Below, one piece after another: positions 61,216 through 62,266 of a stretch of 62,266 nt of DNA. The notes beneath the pieces were generated by a model that saw only the letters and a program-made list of their open reading frames with translations, was not told the DNA's origin and ran no database searches. The DNA comes from Rhizobiales bacterium UBA1912. GTDB lineage: Bacteria > Pseudomonadota > Alphaproteobacteria > Rhizobiales > Devosiaceae. Position 1 is the stretch's first letter. Each line of letters begins with the position of its first letter. The DNA is taken from contig DDGC01000005.1 in assembly GCA_002337455.1 (NCBI GenBank), forward strand, positions 1 through 62,266. The letters run 5' to 3'. A program made the translations under genes and the position numbers.

Positions 61216-61428
61216 TCATTTATCCCGATTGACATTGTCTTTCTGTGAATTGTCGGGATTGTCTCGGGCGTACTCTCGTCCTCTGACTTTCACTACATGC
61301 GTGTCAGCGTGTTCACCACGCTTGATCTCAGCAACTATATTGCGTCGCGGAATGTTTTTTCTCGCGCCGACATCATAATGCTCATTCCTACCGCCGGGGC
61401 CATCACCCCGCCCCCTAATCTTGCTCAT
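61216..61428 (-). CDS. Small basic hypothetical protein
   Basis: The 70-residue protein is strongly charged (Arg, Lys, Asp) and starts MSKIRGRGDGPGGRNEHYD. ATG 61428 has AGGAG 6 bp upstream. The tail (VVKVRGREYARDNPDNSQKD) is weakly reminiscent of DUF3892-type small proteins, but I would not name it. It lies between serC and the toxin-antitoxin pair. Confidence 0.55.
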   Translation of the reverse strand: MSKIRGRGDGPGGRNEHYDVGARKNIPRRNIVAEIKRGEHADTHVVKVRGREYARDNPDNSQKDNVNRDK

Positions 61429-61505
61429 CCTGCACTCCTATCTGAAGAATAGCCCGAAGATAGCATGATTCGAAGAAATGTTTTGCTTTTGTTCTGGAAT
61501 GGGAA

Positions 61506-61820
61506 TTACCCCGCCTCCACATGCAGGCTCACTCCCGCCTTGTCCTGCAACACCCCGATCACCGAGAACAAATTCCTCGCCTTCGGATTGCCCTTGGGCC
61601 CGAACATCCGCATCAAACTCTTGCTCGGCGTTCCCGTCGCCTGTGCCAATCCATCAAACCCGATGGTCGCATTGATATAATCGCGCAGCACCGCGCGCCC
61701 AGTGTCCACGTCACCGGCAATCAGCGCATCGACCCCTTCTTTCAGCAAGGCTTCGCGAAACGCCGGGTCGGCAAGCGCGCGCGCCTGAATGGTATCCTTG
61801 AACGATCTCGTCAGTGGCAA
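61506..61820 (-). CDS. HTH antitoxin of a type II toxin-antitoxin pair
   Basis: The 104-residue protein has an N-terminal helical part (DTIQARALADPAFREALLKE) and an HTH (LAQATGTPSKSLMRMFG), matching the COG3636-type putative addiction-module antitoxins. It follows the toxin gene by one base and starts at TTG 61820 with GGAG 6 bp upstream. Toxin first and antitoxin second is the higBA-like order. Confidence 0.85.
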   Translation of the reverse strand: MPLTRSFKDTIQARALADPAFREALLKEGVDALIAGDVDTGRAVLRDYINATIGFDGLAQATGTPSKSLMRMFGPKGNPKARNLFSVIGVLQDKAGVSLHVEAG

Positions 61821-61821
61821 T

Positions 61822-62145
61822 TCAGTCTCCAGTCTTCCGCGCTCTGTAATCGGCCCATCGCGCTTGCGCGGATTCGATATCCTTTTGCTGACGCCTCTTG
61901 GTGCCGCCAGCGAGAAGAATCACAATTGTTTCGCCATCCCTGGCGAAATAGATGCGATAGCCGGGTCCAAAATTCAGCCGGTATTCGAGCACGCTCGCGC
62001 CGACCCCTTTGACATTCGAAAAATTGCCTGCACCCAAACGGGTGATGGCCACCGCAACCTTCGCAGCAGCTTGAGCATCAAGCCGGCCGAACCACTCTCC
62101 GAAAGGGCTTGTTTTGTCCTCGGCAAGATACTCTCGAATGTCCAT
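61822..62145 (-). CDS. RelE/ParE-like toxin of a type II toxin-antitoxin pair
   Basis: The product is 107 residues from ATG 62145. It contains SPFGEWFGRLDAQAAAKVAVAITRL and a late GYRIYFARDGETIVILLAGGTKRRQQKDI, the pattern of COG3657 addiction-module killer proteins related to RelE. Such toxins cleave mRNA or interfere with translation. The gene is followed after one base by the HTH antitoxin gene. A longer frame to 62178 runs into the palindromic operator and is rejected. Confidence 0.87.
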   Translation of the reverse strand: MDIREYLAEDKTSPFGEWFGRLDAQAAAKVAVAITRLGAGNFSNVKGVGASVLEYRLNFGPGYRIYFARDGETIVILLAGGTKRRQQKDIESAQARWADYRARKTGD

Positions 62146-62152
62146 GCGCAAT

Positions 62153-62174
62153 ATGGTAACGTAAACGATACCAT
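62153..62174. promoter_or_regulatory. Palindromic operator of the toxin-antitoxin operon
   Basis: A 22-bp near-perfect palindrome with outer arms ATGGTA / TACCAT and inner CGT-AA-ACG (one mismatch per arm) lies 7 bp upstream of the toxin ATG. It is the expected site for autoregulation by the HTH antitoxin. Confidence 0.65.
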
Positions 62175-62266
62175 TCAAGCAACATCAAAAACTTATCCCC
62201 GCACCCTATCCCTCCCCCATACTGCCTCCCACGAACCCGCTTTTATGGACGCAAGCGCAACGAACG

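Overview
The window looks like chromosome from an alphaproteobacterium of the order Hyphomicrobiales, probably a Devosia/Pelagibacterium-like organism. This placement is inferred from gene content: CtrA, ChpT and SciP occur together with FlbD-type flagellar control, an EipA (DUF1134) protein is present, and codon use is GC-rich. No database search was possible.

Positions 1-15791 are an accessory region that stops at the 3' end of an elongator tRNA-Met gene (15792-15868, minus strand). The far left holds exported, His/Met-rich small proteins and a DUF305 protein. The remainder is a mobile-element-like block. It has a 1,386-residue primase/helicase with an archaeo-eukaryotic primase-like N-terminus, a divergent control region with three palindromes, and a long, tightly coupled minus-strand operon (about 14303 to 6702). 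That operon encodes an XRE regulator, an AAA+ ATPase, a metallophosphoesterase and several proteins I do not recognise. Its promoter carries a perfect palindrome in the -35/-10 spacer. Beside the tRNA lies a HEPN-like protein with an RX4H motif. No integrase, terminase or structural gene is visible, so the element is either cut by the window edge or defective.

From 15869 onward the sequence is core chromosome. A ring-cleaving dioxygenase, an ECF sigma/VWA pair and mnmA lead into a flagellar cluster: fliK, flgD, sciP, fliF, fliG, fliH, fliN, flbD and flhA. A sigma-54-type promoter precedes fliK, and CtrA-like boxes precede sciP and fliF. Next come a metallopeptidase, a dicarboxylate/glutamate-type symporter, a coiled-coil membrane protein, eipA, a YHS protein, chpT with a single-domain response regulator, and ctrA divergent from fliI-fliJ. 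Much of the CtrA circuit (phosphotransferase ChpT, CtrA, its inhibitor SciP) and one of its main outputs, the flagellum, therefore sit within about 21 kb.

The right third is housekeeping: sdaA, rluD, rpoH and a CBS-domain hemolysin-like protein. It also has an unusual exported Gly/His/Asp repeat protein preceded by an exact CtrA box. A thiamine module follows, with a TPP riboswitch, thiBPQ and a divergent thiamine pyrophosphokinase. Then come a large acidic membrane protein, purA, an EamA transporter, and serA and serC with a structured leader resembling the alphaproteobacterial serC motif. The window ends with a RelE-like toxin/HTH antitoxin pair under a palindromic operator.
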